Under the pieces are notes generated by a model that ran no database searches, had not been told where the DNA came from, and saw only the letters and a program-made list of their open reading frames with translations. Below are positions 26,557 through 35,777 of a stretch of DNA of 64,000 nt, piece after piece; the first letter of the stretch is position 1; each line of letters starts with the position of its first letter. This stretch comes from Fimbriimonadaceae bacterium (GTDB lineage: Bacteria; Armatimonadota; Fimbriimonadia; Fimbriimonadales; Fimbriimonadaceae), in NCBI GenBank assembly GCA_023957775.1, contig JAMLGR010000010.1, forward strand, positions 1-64,000, in the 5' to 3' direction. Made by a program: the position numbers and the translations under genes.

Positions 26557-28185
26557 TCAGGTGCCTGCGTAGTACAGGGGCTCCTGCCGCCAGTCCTTCT
26601 CGCGATCGTGCGCCATCGCCTGCACGCGCGGGCGCCGCTCCCGCAGCCGCACGGACTCGATCATGAGCGCGCCGCCGCCCGAAAGATGGTTCTTCCCCAC
26701 GCACTCGAGCCGGACCACATAGCGACCGGGCGCGGGCCAGAAGTCCAAGAAGTGGAACTCCCTCGCACCGACCTCCGGCGCGTAAAGGTCCATCGGCTCC
26801 CCAAGCCGGATGCCGTCCAGCGAGAGCACGAAAATGCCCAGATCCGGACCGAGACCCATCGTGACGAGAAGCCGCAACGGCTCCTTCACGCTCACATCGA
26901 ACGGAATCTCCACTGCGCACGCACCGTCCGGCGCGGGAACGACCAGCACCGGATGCTCGAAGTGCTCCGGCAACGAGCGGACGGCCCGCTCTCTCCCGAC
27001 CGGCTTCGGTCTCCCCGTGTACTCCAACCGTGGCAGCTCTTCAGGCTCTTGCGAGGGCGGCTCGAGCGAAGCCGCTAGGGCGACGATCCGATCGATGCTG
27101 GGGAGCGCGCGCTCGCGCGCGTGGGGGGCCCGGGCTGCGAACGTCGGCGCCCCCGTCTGGTACCAGAAGGCCACGCTGGCATAGTCGTCCTCGCGCGGGT
27201 TCCAGCTCATCGCCCGGTACTCGGGGTTCTCGTCCGGCGACATCCACCCAAACGTCTCGAACTGAACTCGAATCGACGTGTTGAACACGATCGGGTCGTT
27301 CACGTGCCAACGGTAGGCGCTCGTATGACCGCCCACGATGCCCCACTGGTCGAAATAAGGCACCCCGAAGTAGGGAGTCAGGGTCTTTTCCAAACCCCAC
27401 GCGCACAGGAAGTAGTCCTCGGTGCCCGTGCCCCAAATCGACGGAATCGCTTCGCCGTCGATCGCGATCATCTCGTCCCCTTCGCCGAACCAGTACGGGC
27501 TGCGCGTGCGCACGCAGAACACGGTCCCCACGTAGTGGCCCTTCCCATCGGTTTCGAGCACGGTGTAAGGCTCGCCGTTGCCGGTCGGATAGCGCTGCGT
27601 GTACTGCGCATAGAAGTAGGGCGTGTCCTCGGGCAGCGAGTCGCGCTGGACCCAGTCGATGTTGTAGTACAAGAGGCTGAGGGGCTTGTCGCTCTCGTTT
27701 ACGATCTCGACGCGAGCCGACTTGCGGAACGGCATGTGCCAGAAGCAGTTGTACGAGTCGCCGCCCTGGGTGGTCACGGGCACGCTGATCACCTCGCTGC
27801 GCTTGCCGAAGCAACCGCCGAAGAAATCGCCCAAAGGCGCCTCGACGCCCGGCCGGTCGCTGCCATCCCACGTGATGCGCAGCAGCAGCTCCTGGTGGTT
27901 GGCGGACCCATCCTTCGCCCACGGATGAGGCTCGGGCCCGAGAAACGTGATCCACATGTGGGTGATCACGCCCGGGCCTTCGACATCCATCAGCACATGG
28001 GTCTGCCCCGGGGGGATTCGAAAGTTGTCGCGATTGCTCTTCTCCTCGAGGTCGCTCTTAGGGGGTGCCGTGGGGTCGTAGTTGCCGTCCGGCCCCTCCC
28101 GAAAGGTGGAGGTGGCGCGCCGGCTGCGTCCGCTCTGCGGCGCGGCAAGCGATCCCATGGGGCCTGGACCGAACGGAGAGTTCAC
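26557..28185 (-). CDS. DUF2961 family protein
   Basis: A 542-residue protein. Residues ~40-380 match DUF2961 in layout: PPGQTHVLMDVEGPGVITHMW, the WDGSDRPGVEAPLGDFFG core, YNCFWHMPF and WGTGTEDYFLCAWG. The last ~140 residues form a second beta-sandwich that looks carbohydrate-binding (HFLDFWPAPGRYVVRLECVG). Some DUF2961 proteins have been characterised as difructose-anhydride-hydrolase-like glycoside hydrolases, so a sugar role is possible here. The GTG at 28185 forms a GTGA overlap with the upstream stop; ATG at 28158 is the alternative. No signal peptide is seen. The site is translationally coupled to the 606-residue protein. Confidence 0.8.
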   Translation of the reverse strand: MNSPFGPGPMGSLAAPQSGRSRRATSTFREGPDGNYDPTAPPKSDLEEKSNRDNFRIPPGQTHVLMDVEGPGVITHMWITFLGPEPHPWAKDGSANHQELLLRITWDGSDRPGVEAPLGDFFGGCFGKRSEVISVPVTTQGGDSYNCFWHMPFRKSARVEIVNESDKPLSLLYYNIDWVQRDSLPEDTPYFYAQYTQRYPTGNGEPYTVLETDGKGHYVGTVFCVRTRSPYWFGEGDEMIAIDGEAIPSIWGTGTEDYFLCAWGLEKTLTPYFGVPYFDQWGIVGGHTSAYRWHVNDPIVFNTSIRVQFETFGWMSPDENPEYRAMSWNPREDDYASVAFWYQTGAPTFAARAPHARERALPSIDRIVALAASLEPPSQEPEELPRLEYTGRPKPVGRERAVRSLPEHFEHPVLVVPAPDGACAVEIPFDVSVKEPLRLLVTMGLGPDLGIFVLSLDGIRLGEPMDLYAPEVGAREFHFLDFWPAPGRYVVRLECVGKNHLSGGGALMIESVRLRERRPRVQAMAHDREKDWRQEPLYYAGT

Positions 28186-30002
28186 TGCCTGAGGAGCTCC
28201 CGAGCCCGGTCCCTCGCCTTTCCGGAGCCACTGGCGGCCAACACCTCGATCCACGGCTTGGCGGAATCGATGCCGTAACGGGCGAACACGTCGAGCCAGC
28301 TTAGGACTTCGGGCTCGTCGCTCGAGAAGAGGCGTGTGACGACGAGATCGAGTATCGGGGATCGGCCCATGGCGTCGCGGAGAGAATCGGGCACCTCGTG
28401 GAGCAGCATCGCGGCCGCAGCAAGATGGGCCTCGGGAGATTCCGAGTCGATCATCTGCCACAGCACGGTCGCCAGGTACCTGGCTCCCGTCTCCGGCTCG
28501 CGCAACCACTCGGCGACCTTTCCCCGGGTCGCCGCAACCACCGCCTTCGGGTCTGCTGCCAGCGCCGTCCGCAGCGCCCAGTTCGCCGAGGGGTCGTCGG
28601 GGATGGGCTCTGCCAGGAACTCGGGCTTGAGCAGGCCCCTCAGCTTGTTGGCCTTGGCCTCGGGGAGCGATCCGCCCAACACGTCGTGCAGCACGCGCAC
28701 GTAAGAGCTTTTGGTGATTGGTGGATCGAGGCGGTCGAGGATCGTGTCGTAGCTGGCGTCGTCGGTGTAGATCCAGAGGCGCGCCTGGTCCCAAGGGCCT
28801 CGCGAGCGGGACGCCGCCGCGATGCCGGCGAGTCGTCGGAACGTGGGATCCTTGGGGTAGGCGACCGCGTAACGGGTCTTCGCCGTGGGCGCCTCCTTCT
28901 TCATCTGGGCGCACAGCACGCGCACGCGCTGGGGCTCCGCATCCGAAATGGCGGTGACTCCGAAAGTCGAGCGGAGCAGCTCGGCGTTCTCGGCCACCAC
29001 GAGTTCCTGGGCGCTGGAGTCGTCCGGCACGAGCCGGGTGCCGGCGGGGAGGAACAGTCCGCGGGCATCGCTCCCCGAGAAGGAGACCTGCACGGCATTC
29101 ATGCTCTCGCCGACGATGGAGTAGCGACCCGCCTTGGCAAAGGATTCCCGCTGCAGGCTCGCGTACCCCGCCGTTCGCGTTTGGGTCGGCAGGATCTTGA
29201 AGTCGCTCCCGAACATCGTTTTGGGGGGGTCGGAGCCCGTGGAGGCGTGTTGGGTCTTCTCGCACGCGCAATCCAGACCGCGCGGTGCCACCGTCGGTCC
29301 AGGATCGACCAAGGTCGCACCCGCAATGCGGATCTTCTTGTGGTCGAACAACCTCCCCGCTTCCGTCGCAGGCCGTCCACCCTTTGAACTCATCAGGGTG
29401 ACGGTGACCGTGAGGACGACGTCGTACGGCCGCTCGTAGAGGAGGTACTCCTGGTATGCGCACGGCTCGTCAGGTGTCACGATATGCGGCCGCTCGAACT
29501 TCACCGTCCGCTTGGCGAACGCCTTCTTGAACTGGTTCACCGCGTCCAGCACCGGCGCAAAGCTCGCCCATGGAAGTCCTCGTGCGGCGGAGGCGCGCAT
29601 GACATCGCCGTATTCGAACCGCCACGAATCCACCCGGCCCTGGGGAAGAAAATCGATCGGCGTTCGCCAGTAACCAGCACCATCACCCTCGAAGCTGTGG
29701 CTCTCGGAACAGGGCCGGTCGCACAGGCGGTTGCAGGCGGCGTGCGTGGCGTGGTTGGGCGGCGGACCTTGGCATGCGTTGATGCACATCGATCGCCAAA
29801 CGATTTTGGGTTCGCCCTCATGCGCCGGTTCGAGGTCCACCGACACGTCGAAGCGCGCGAACTCGCTGTCCCCGCCGCCCGTGTCCTGCTTGGGTCCATC
29901 GATCCGGCGCACGATGGTGAGCGAGAGGTCCTGGGCGTTGCCCGTATTGAGCGGAGTGCCCTGACCCGCGGTGATCAGGAGCGCAACGAGTGCGGCGACC
30001 AT
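28182..30002 (-). CDS. Exported protein of unknown function
   Basis: A 606-residue protein with a signal peptide (MVAALVALLITAGQG). I do not recognise the family. Residues 70-100 are Cys-rich (CINACQGPPPNHATHAACNR, then CDRPC), which suggests a disulfide knot or metal site. The middle is beta-rich. The last ~200 residues look like HEAT/ARM-type helices (ADPKAVVAATRGKVAEWLRE, AHLAAAAMLLHEV). It precedes the DUF2961 gene with a 4-bp overlap. The 119-bp gap to the divergent gene at 30122 contains a GTCAC direct repeat (30050-30067). Confidence 0.7.
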   Translation of the reverse strand: MVAALVALLITAGQGTPLNTGNAQDLSLTIVRRIDGPKQDTGGGDSEFARFDVSVDLEPAHEGEPKIVWRSMCINACQGPPPNHATHAACNRLCDRPCSESHSFEGDGAGYWRTPIDFLPQGRVDSWRFEYGDVMRASAARGLPWASFAPVLDAVNQFKKAFAKRTVKFERPHIVTPDEPCAYQEYLLYERPYDVVLTVTVTLMSSKGGRPATEAGRLFDHKKIRIAGATLVDPGPTVAPRGLDCACEKTQHASTGSDPPKTMFGSDFKILPTQTRTAGYASLQRESFAKAGRYSIVGESMNAVQVSFSGSDARGLFLPAGTRLVPDDSSAQELVVAENAELLRSTFGVTAISDAEPQRVRVLCAQMKKEAPTAKTRYAVAYPKDPTFRRLAGIAAASRSRGPWDQARLWIYTDDASYDTILDRLDPPITKSSYVRVLHDVLGGSLPEAKANKLRGLLKPEFLAEPIPDDPSANWALRTALAADPKAVVAATRGKVAEWLREPETGARYLATVLWQMIDSESPEAHLAAAAMLLHEVPDSLRDAMGRSPILDLVVTRLFSSDEPEVLSWLDVFARYGIDSAKPWIEVLAASGSGKARDRARELLRQ

Positions 30003-30049
30003 GCGAGGAGTATAGGACTCGGTGCTAGGGTTGGCAAGGGGGTGAGGCT

Positions 30050-30067
30050 GTCACGGATTCGTCACAC
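30050..30067. promoter_or_regulatory. 11-bp-period GTCAC direct repeat
   Basis: GTCACGG-ATTC-GTCACAC on the plus strand: two heptamers with a 4-bp spacer, 47 bp upstream of the minus gene start at 30002 and 55 bp upstream of the plus gene at 30122. It is the reverse-complement form of the GTGA-type pairs at 982-1060 and 24575-24592. Confidence 0.4.
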
Positions 30068-30121
30068 CGTGGGTCATAGGCTCTGGCCGTGGTTCACGCA
30101 TCGTGAACGAGGAGACAATGG

Positions 30122-30997
30122 ATGGATAAGTACGCACGCATATCGACGATCTTGATGACGGCCGCTGCGGTTTCGACGGGCATGTTTGTGTTCGTCAACG
30201 CCCGAGCTGGAGAAGGGGCCGGCTCTGCAGCGGTTGACGTCGGATGTTGCCTCCTACAGGCTCCGGGCCCGGACGGCGGATACGATCAACATTGGGAATT
30301 TGATTCGGACAATGCGATCCCGACCTGGAGTTGCTACCCCGGTGGACCGGTGAACTGCGTGCCCGGTTCCAAACCGCCGAACTGGTGGCCGATAAAGCTT
30401 GGCCTTCCCACTTCGGTCGCCCTAGGTAATGGGATTCGACAGTTGGAGTCGCTCACTGGTGACCTCAAGCCACAGGGACCAACGCTTTATCCTGGGTTCG
30501 TTGTGATCAACTCTCAACTGATGCTGGTCTACAAGGGACCAGCGAAGGAGGGGCACCGAGGCGCTGGGGCCGCTCAAATCACAATCGACAACTTGATCGA
30601 TAAGATGTCCCTTGATCCCAAATCGATTGTAATCCCCATTCGAAAGGGTGCTCCCGTAGGTTCGGGTCCCCAGATGTGTTGGGGGGCAGATTCCGGTGGC
30701 AACCTCTACCAGGTTCCTTCAAAATCTAACTGCGTCTTCCCAGCACAGCTCCTATCCTGCACGCGACCCTCACGGTCCCACGACGAGAAGTTGATGCAGG
30801 TCACGTCCCGGGCAAACGCGATCCTCAAAAAGATCGCCGATTCGAATCGGGACCGAAACGTCAGGCTCGCGATTCTCATGGTGCGTGGCAGGCCTGCCCT
30901 TGCCTGGGTCCGCACGGAGCGACCCAAGGCAGCACTCCCCATAGGGCCCAACAGCAAGTGGGAGGAAATTCAGGCCGCGCTGAACATCGGGGGCTAG
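30122..30997 (+). CDS. Exported protein of unknown function, lower G+C
   Basis: A 291-residue protein. The ATG at 30122 follows GAGGAGA; an ATG at 30118 is out of frame and stops at once. A signal peptide or anchor (ISTILMTAAAVSTGMFVF) precedes a Cys-containing body (VDVGCCLLQAP, WSCYPGGPVNC, MCWGAD, CVFPAQLLSC). The C-terminal third has the alternating pattern NAILKKIADSNRDRNVRLAI. Eight cysteines suggest several disulfides. I do not recognise it. Base use is lower in G+C than its neighbours (57% in the line 30421-30480 by count), which may indicate transfer. Confidence 0.65.
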   Translation: MDKYARISTILMTAAAVSTGMFVFVNARAGEGAGSAAVDVGCCLLQAPGPDGGYDQHWEFDSDNAIPTWSCYPGGPVNCVPGSKPPNWWPIKLGLPTSVALGNGIRQLESLTGDLKPQGPTLYPGFVVINSQLMLVYKGPAKEGHRGAGAAQITIDNLIDKMSLDPKSIVIPIRKGAPVGSGPQMCWGADSGGNLYQVPSKSNCVFPAQLLSCTRPSRSHDEKLMQVTSRANAILKKIADSNRDRNVRLAILMVRGRPALAWVRTERPKAALPIGPNSKWEEIQAALNIGG

Positions 30998-31003
30998 CTG
31001 ACC

Positions 31004-31041
31004 CGAGGTGAGCCCCCCGTTGGGACGTGGAGCTCACCTCG
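31004..31041 (+). terminator. Inverted repeat between convergent genes
   Basis: CGAGGTGAGC (31004-31013) and GCTCACCTCG (31032-31041) form a perfect 10-bp stem with an 18-nt loop. It lies between the convergent genes ending at 30997 and 31066. No good T-run follows on either strand, so efficient termination is uncertain. Confidence 0.45.
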
Positions 31042-31065
31042 CCGAAAACCAACTCGTTGTCGACA

Positions 31066-32274
31066 CTATTCGGCGATCACCCACGCGCTGGCGTTGTCGT
31101 GCAACAGGGCGCGCACGTCGCGCCCGATCTCTTCGTCCGAGATCGTCCGTCCCGCCCGCTCGATCGCCTCGTAACGGGTGACCAGCGCGTCCGCGATCTC
31201 CCGGCGCGAGTGCTTCCACTTGTAGACGACCTGATCGAGCACGCGGGCGTCCGAGTGCTGCGGAACGAAGCTCGCGCCCAACAGCTCGAGGCGGAGCAGC
31301 GTGGTCTCGCGCACCAGCGAGGGGTTGTTCATGAACCACCAGCACCCGAACGGCAACAGGTTCGAGAACTTGCGGGCCGCCACGCACAAACCCTGCTGGT
31401 TCTCCCGCGCCAGCGCGGAGACCAGGAACCGGTTGTCCGGAAACGCCTCGCACAAGCGCTCGACCGCTCCCATGTCGGCCAGCCCGAGACTGTCTCCCGC
31501 GTCGCCCAAGCGGGGATGGACGCGCTTGCGGACTCCGATCATCATCGCAAAAGGCAGTCCGTGTTCCTTGCATACGGGCAAGATCGCCTCGGCCACCACC
31601 CGCGCGCGATGCGAGTCCTCGGGGAAGGCGAACGTCGGCGGCAGGGACGCGGCCATGTAAAGGGGCCGCATCTTGGCGACCCAGCCTTCGAGGAACGTCC
31701 GTATGGCGCCGATTTCGGTGGGAACCTTCGCCGCGGCGCCGCTCGAACCCACCGAAATGCCGCCGAGCAGGGGGTCGATCCTCAGGGCGGCATGGAAACG
31801 GGGATCTCGCTTGGGAGCCTCCCAGAGCGGCGCCTCCCGCCCGTCGAACGGGTCGTTCGTCATGACGAGAGAACGCACCCCGCTGAGGTCGAGCACCCGG
31901 TCGAGATGCTCGTCGAACGCCACCGTGTCGAAGTACTCGCGCACCTCTCGGAGGTCCCGCGCGTTCGGGTCGAAACCAAACTCCGACAACGTCGTCACCA
32001 CGCCGGTCGTGGCTTCGGAGATCGGCGAGTGGCGAACGAACAACGTGTCCCAAACCACGTCCGCCTGCTCGCGCTTCGGCATCGCCAGAAACACCTCCGG
32101 CGCGATCGGGGAGAACCGCAGCGTCTCCGCAACGAGGTAGTGGTACGTGAGAAGCTCGTCGATCCCCCAGAGCGTCAACCCGAACGACGGCAGGTACAGG
32201 TGCGTGTGGATGTCGAAGACCGGCGACCGGTCGACGGCGTCCCTGACGGACCGGGCCAAAGACTCGCGTGCCAT
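31066..32274 (-). CDS. uxaC: Glucuronate/galacturonate isomerase (UxaC)-like amidohydrolase
   Basis: A 402-residue amidohydrolase-superfamily protein. The metal motif DIHTHLY is near the N-terminus (residues 21-27), as in UxaC-type uronate isomerases. Family traits follow: SGVRSLVMTNDPFDG, the AALRIDPLL strand and LPFGCWWFMNNPSLVRETTLLRLELLG. It is somewhat shorter than E. coli UxaC (470 residues) and belongs to a divergent branch. The expected step is glucuronate to fructuronate or galacturonate to tagaturonate. It is the last gene of the hexuronate operon, 9 bp after the aldolase. The neighbours strongly support the role; the exact sugar is uncertain. Confidence 0.75.
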   Translation of the reverse strand: MARESLARSVRDAVDRSPVFDIHTHLYLPSFGLTLWGIDELLTYHYLVAETLRFSPIAPEVFLAMPKREQADVVWDTLFVRHSPISEATTGVVTTLSEFGFDPNARDLREVREYFDTVAFDEHLDRVLDLSGVRSLVMTNDPFDGREAPLWEAPKRDPRFHAALRIDPLLGGISVGSSGAAAKVPTEIGAIRTFLEGWVAKMRPLYMAASLPPTFAFPEDSHRARVVAEAILPVCKEHGLPFAMMIGVRKRVHPRLGDAGDSLGLADMGAVERLCEAFPDNRFLVSALARENQQGLCVAARKFSNLLPFGCWWFMNNPSLVRETTLLRLELLGASFVPQHSDARVLDQVVYKWKHSRREIADALVTRYEAIERAGRTISDEEIGRDVRALLHDNASAWVIAE

Positions 32275-32283
32275 GGCCGGATT

Positions 32284-32919
32284 CTACCGGCGGCACGCCT
32301 CGACGAAAGCCCTGGCTCTGCGGGTGAGCTCCTCCCAGTCCCCTTGGGCGAGAATCTTCTCCGACACGAGGCTTCCACCCGCGCCGAGCGCCACGCACCC
32401 CGCATCCAGGAACGCCTTGCAGGTCTCGAGCGACACGCCCCCGGTCGGGATGATCTTCAGGTGCGGCAAGGGCCCCAGGATCGACTTGATGTACGCGGGC
32501 CCGCCGACCTCGGCCGGGAAGATCTTGATCGCGTCCGCACCCGCCTCGTACGCGAGTTGCGCCTCGGTGGGAGTGAACGCTCCGCACGCCACGGGCACGT
32601 CCCGCTCCCGGCAGAAGGCGACCACGTCCAGCCGCATCACGGGCGTGACCATGAACTGGTATCCCGCGGCAAGCGCGTTGCGCGCGTCCTCCACGCCGAG
32701 CACCGTGCCCATGCCGAAGGCGATACGGTCGCGCAATCGTTCGGGTACCGAATGAATGGCTTCCAGTGCACCGGGAGTGGTCATCGTCACCTCGATCGCC
32801 CGGATACCCCCCGCGTCGAGCGCCTCGCACAGAGGCGCGAACGCCACGGGCGACTTGGATCGCACGATCGCGACGATGCCCGGGTGGTGAATTCGGTCGA
32901 GAATCTTCTCTCGGGTCAT
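32284..32919 (-). CDS. eda: KDPG/KHG aldolase
   Basis: A 211-residue class I aldolase that cleaves 2-keto-3-deoxy-6-phosphogluconate to pyruvate and glyceraldehyde 3-phosphate. The Schiff-base lysine is in GADAIKIFPAE (near residue 133) and the catalytic Glu is in GIRAIEVTMTTPG (near residue 44). MGTVLGVEDARNALAAGYQF and IIPTGGVSLETCKAFLDAG are conserved phosphate- and substrate-binding segments. Length is normal for the family. It starts 4 bp after the KDG kinase stop. Together they form the lower Entner-Doudoroff branch for uronates. Confidence 0.93.
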   Translation of the reverse strand: MTREKILDRIHHPGIVAIVRSKSPVAFAPLCEALDAGGIRAIEVTMTTPGALEAIHSVPERLRDRIAFGMGTVLGVEDARNALAAGYQFMVTPVMRLDVVAFCRERDVPVACGAFTPTEAQLAYEAGADAIKIFPAEVGGPAYIKSILGPLPHLKIIPTGGVSLETCKAFLDAGCVALGAGGSLVSEKILAQGDWEELTRRARAFVEACRR

Positions 32920-32923
32920 CGGC

Positions 32924-33943
32924 CTACCTCCTCACGCGCCCGGAACCCCCGCCCTTCACCAGCGACTCGACCTCTTCGCGGCTGAACACGCCGAAGTCGC
33001 CGGGCACCGAGTGCGCGAGACACCCCGCGGCGGCGGCGAACTCGACCGCCTCCCGCGGGTCCATGCCCTGCAGGAACCCGAAGATCAGCCCCGCAGCAAA
33101 ACTGTCGCCCGAGCCGACCCGGTCCACCACATCGATGACGTACCACCGGCCGAATGTCGCCGCGCCGTCGGTGAACACCACCCCCGACCAGCCGTTCCGC
33201 GAGGCCGAGTGGCTCAGCCGCAAGGTGATTGCCGCCGCCTTCAGCCCGAATCGCTCGACGAGTTGGCGGGCCACCTCCTCGTACTGCGGTGCGTCGAGGG
33301 TGCCCGCCTCGGGGTCGGAACCTTGGGCCTCGATGCCGAACACCGACGCGGCGTCCTCCTCGTTCGCGATGCAGACGTCCACGTGCTCCATCAGCTCGGT
33401 CATCGCGGCCCGCGCCTGCTCTCGGGTCCAGAGTTTCTTGCGATAGTTGAGATCGCAGCTCACCGTCAGGCCCCGCTCTTTGGCGGTGCGCGCCGCCTCG
33501 GCCACGGCCGTCCGCGCGCTTTCGGAAAGCGCGGGGGTGATGCCCGAGAAGTGGAACCATGTGGCGCCCTCGAAGATCGCGTCCCAGTCGAGCGACGCGG
33601 GGTCCAGTTGGGAAATCGCGCTTTCGGCCCGGTCGTAGATCACGTTCGACGGCCGCTGGCTCGCGCCGTGCTCCAGGAAGTAGATGCCCAGCCGGCCCGC
33701 TCCCCTTTGGACGAACGCCGTCTCCACGCCCCATCCGCGCAACGTGTTGAGGCACGCCTGGCCGAGGTCGTTGTCCGGCACCGCGGACACGAACGCAGAG
33801 GACACGCCCCACTGCGCAAGGGCGACCGCGACGTTCGCTTCAGCCCCGCCGAAGTGGGCGTCGAAGGAGCGCGCCTGCAGAAACCGCTCGTTACCGGGCG
33901 GGCTGAGGCGAAGCATGATCTCCCCGAAGGTCACGACTTTCAT
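32924..33943 (-). CDS. kdgK: 2-keto-3-deoxygluconate kinase (PfkB family)
   Basis: A 339-residue ribokinase-fold sugar kinase. The N-terminal TFGEIMLRLSPPGNERFLQA and FGGAEANVAVALAQWG segments are characteristic of KDG kinases. The PfkB C-terminal signature is VDRVGSGDSFAAGLIFGFLQ, with the catalytic Asp. CDLNYRKKLW matches the substrate-binding loop of KdgK. It phosphorylates KDG to KDPG with ATP in the cytoplasm. It lies 3 bp after the SDR and 4 bp before the aldolase, in line with the pathway. Confidence 0.92.
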   Translation of the reverse strand: MKVVTFGEIMLRLSPPGNERFLQARSFDAHFGGAEANVAVALAQWGVSSAFVSAVPDNDLGQACLNTLRGWGVETAFVQRGAGRLGIYFLEHGASQRPSNVIYDRAESAISQLDPASLDWDAIFEGATWFHFSGITPALSESARTAVAEAARTAKERGLTVSCDLNYRKKLWTREQARAAMTELMEHVDVCIANEEDAASVFGIEAQGSDPEAGTLDAPQYEEVARQLVERFGLKAAAITLRLSHSASRNGWSGVVFTDGAATFGRWYVIDVVDRVGSGDSFAAGLIFGFLQGMDPREAVEFAAAAGCLAHSVPGDFGVFSREEVESLVKGGGSGRVRR

Positions 33944-33946
33944 GGC

Positions 33947-34690
33947 TTAGAACCCGATGCTCGCCCCCCCATCGATGGGCAGACACACGCCCGTCACGAA
34001 CTTCGCCGCGTCGGAGCACAGGTAGACGGCGCCCCACCCGATGTCGTCGGGGTCGCCGAGGCGACCCATCGGGGTGCGCGAGAGCACCTTCTGCTTGCGC
34101 GCCGGGTCCGCGTCGAGCGCCTTGCGCGTCATCGCGGACTCGATCCACCCCGGAGCGATCGCGTTGACGCGCACGCCGTGCTCGGCCACCTCCGTGCAAA
34201 GCCCTCGCACCATCCCCAAGTACGCGCTCTTCGCCGCCGAGTACGCGATCACGAGCGGCATCCCGATCAAGGAGGTCATCGACGCGGTGAACAAGATGCT
34301 GCCGTGCTTGCGCGCGATCATCCCCGGCAGGACCGCGGCCGACAGCGCGTGGGCGGCCAACACGTGGGTCCGCAAGACGCCTTCGAACTCTTCCACGGTC
34401 GTTTCCACGGCGCGCTTCTTGAGGTGGATGCCCGCGTTGTTGACGAGGATCGACACCTCACCCACTCGCTCCACGAGGCGAGGGATCTGGTCGAATTCCG
34501 TGATGTCCTGGGCGAGGTACGTCGCCTCGGATCCGAGGTCGTCGCACGCCGCGCGCAACTCTGCCTCACGCCTGCCGACCAGCACGACCCGCGCGCCGGA
34601 CGCAACGAAGCACCTGGCGATGCCGAGGCCGATCCCAGTGCCGCCGCCAGTGATCAGCGCGGTCTCCCCCTCCAGCAAGAACGGGTTCAT
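33947..34690 (-). CDS. SDR-family dehydrogenase (KduD/uronate reductase-like)
   Basis: A 247-residue SDR. It has the GGGTGIG loop, NNAG in [13 protein letters not shown], the catalytic SYSAAK-type motif ([16 protein letters not shown]) and [13 protein letters not shown], ending [14 protein letters not shown]. In a hexuronate operon that lacks the usual UxaB/UxuB polyol dehydrogenase, it is the only candidate to reduce tagaturonate or fructuronate. It could instead act as KduD-like 2-deoxygluconate dehydrogenase. ATG at 34690 is chosen; two GTG codons just upstream are alternatives. Confidence 0.85.
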   Translation of the reverse strand: MNPFLLEGETALITGGGTGIGLGIARCFVASGARVVLVGRREAELRAACDDLGSEATYLAQDITEFDQIPRLVERVGEVSILVNNAGIHLKKRAVETTVEEFEGVLRTHVLAAHALSAAVLPGMIARKHGSILFTASMTSLIGMPLVIAYSAAKSAYLGMVRGLCTEVAEHGVRVNAIAPGWIESAMTRKALDADPARKQKVLSRTPMGRLGDPDDIGWGAVYLCSDAAKFVTGVCLPIDGGASIGF

Positions 34691-34703
34691 GCTCACCACG
34701 ATA

Positions 34704-35777
34704 CTAGCCCGCCTCCACCAAGTGCTCGTCTAGAAACCGGAAACCCCAACCGGGCCCCTCGTGCGCGCGCGCAAACCCTCCCTCCATGCGAATTGGGGAG
34801 TCGATCAAGGGGTCCACCCAGTCGAACGACTCCGCGCCCCGCACGTTTGCCACCGTGGAGAGCAGCGGCACGTCGTACTCCTTGTAGAAGTGCGGCAGCA
34901 CGGGCAGTCCCCGCTCCTGCGCAAGCGAGGCGGAGGCCATCCAACCCGTGACGCCCCCGAGGCGCAGAATATCGGGCTGCCACAGGTCAAGGGCCTTGCG
35001 CGGTCCCGACAGTTCGCGCAAAGCCGTGAGGTCGAACTCGCGCTCGCCCATGGCCAGTGGGATGTCGGTCTCGCCGTTCAGAGCGGCGTAGCCGTCGAAG
35101 TCCGTGTGCTCAAGGGGCTCCTCGAACCACCCGATATCCAGCCCGCGCGCCCGCTTGGCGAGCTGGATCGCCCCGTCCAGGTCGAGACCTTGATTGGCGT
35201 CCATCAACAGCTCGACGTGCGGCCCCACCGCCTCCCGGACCCGACGAAGCCGCTCCAGGTCGTTCTCCAAACTCGATCCGACTTTCACCTTCACCGCCCG
35301 GAACCCGCGCCCCACGTAACCCCGAGCCTCGTCGATCAGCTCCTCCACCGAGTAGGAGAGCCATCCGCCGCTCCCGTAGAGGGGCACTGGAGCGGGATTG
35401 CCGCCCAGCAGCTTCCACACCGGCACTCCCTGGGCGCGCGCGAGCACGTCCCACATCGCGATCTCAATAGATCCGAGCGCCCACCGATTGAGGCCGGGAT
35501 TTCCGAAGTACTCCGAAGCCCGCTCCCACTCCTGAACCAGGCCCTGAACGTCCGCGGGGTCCCACCCCTCGGCCATCGCGGCGGCGTCTCTCAGGGCGCC
35601 GCGAATGGCGTTGGGCGAGTAGTGGAACGCGAGCAGGTACGCCTCTCCCACCACGCCGGTGTCGGTGGTGAGCCGCGTGACGAGGAACCCGATCTCCGGG
35701 ATCGCGTGCGTGCTGTCGGCGATGGGCCTCGATAGGGGAGAGAGCGCCTTGAAGAACCGGACCTCGCGGATCTTCAC
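34704..35777 (-). CDS. Enolase-superfamily sugar acid dehydratase
   Basis: A 357-residue mandelate racemase/muconate lactonizing-type protein. The N-terminal capping domain covers about residues 1-120. The barrel has the base motif KVKVG (KxK, near residue 162), the metal ligands in [15 protein letters not shown] and MGERE, and a late His in LPHFYKEYD. Members of this subgroup dehydrate acid sugars such as galactarate, gluconate or fuconate. The GTG start at 35777 overlaps the stop of altronate dehydratase as GTGA. It would feed keto-deoxy acids into the same KDG pool. The exact substrate is unknown. Confidence 0.83.
   Translation of the reverse strand: MKIREVRFFKALSPLSRPIADSTHAIPEIGFLVTRLTTDTGVVGEAYLLAFHYSPNAIRGALRDAAAMAEGWDPADVQGLVQEWERASEYFGNPGLNRWALGSIEIAMWDVLARAQGVPVWKLLGGNPAPVPLYGSGGWLSYSVEELIDEARGYVGRGFRAVKVKVGSSLENDLERLRRVREAVGPHVELLMDANQGLDLDGAIQLAKRARGLDIGWFEEPLEHTDFDGYAALNGETDIPLAMGEREFDLTALRELSGPRKALDLWQPDILRLGGVTGWMASASLAQERGLPVLPHFYKEYDVPLLSTVANVRGAESFDWVDPLIDSPIRMEGGFARAHEGPGWGFRFLDEHLVEAG

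Noticed and set aside
31027-32985. Long frames on both strands over the isomerase and aldolase genes
   Set aside because: They lack motifs, while UxaC-like and Eda genes in this region have clear active-site signatures.
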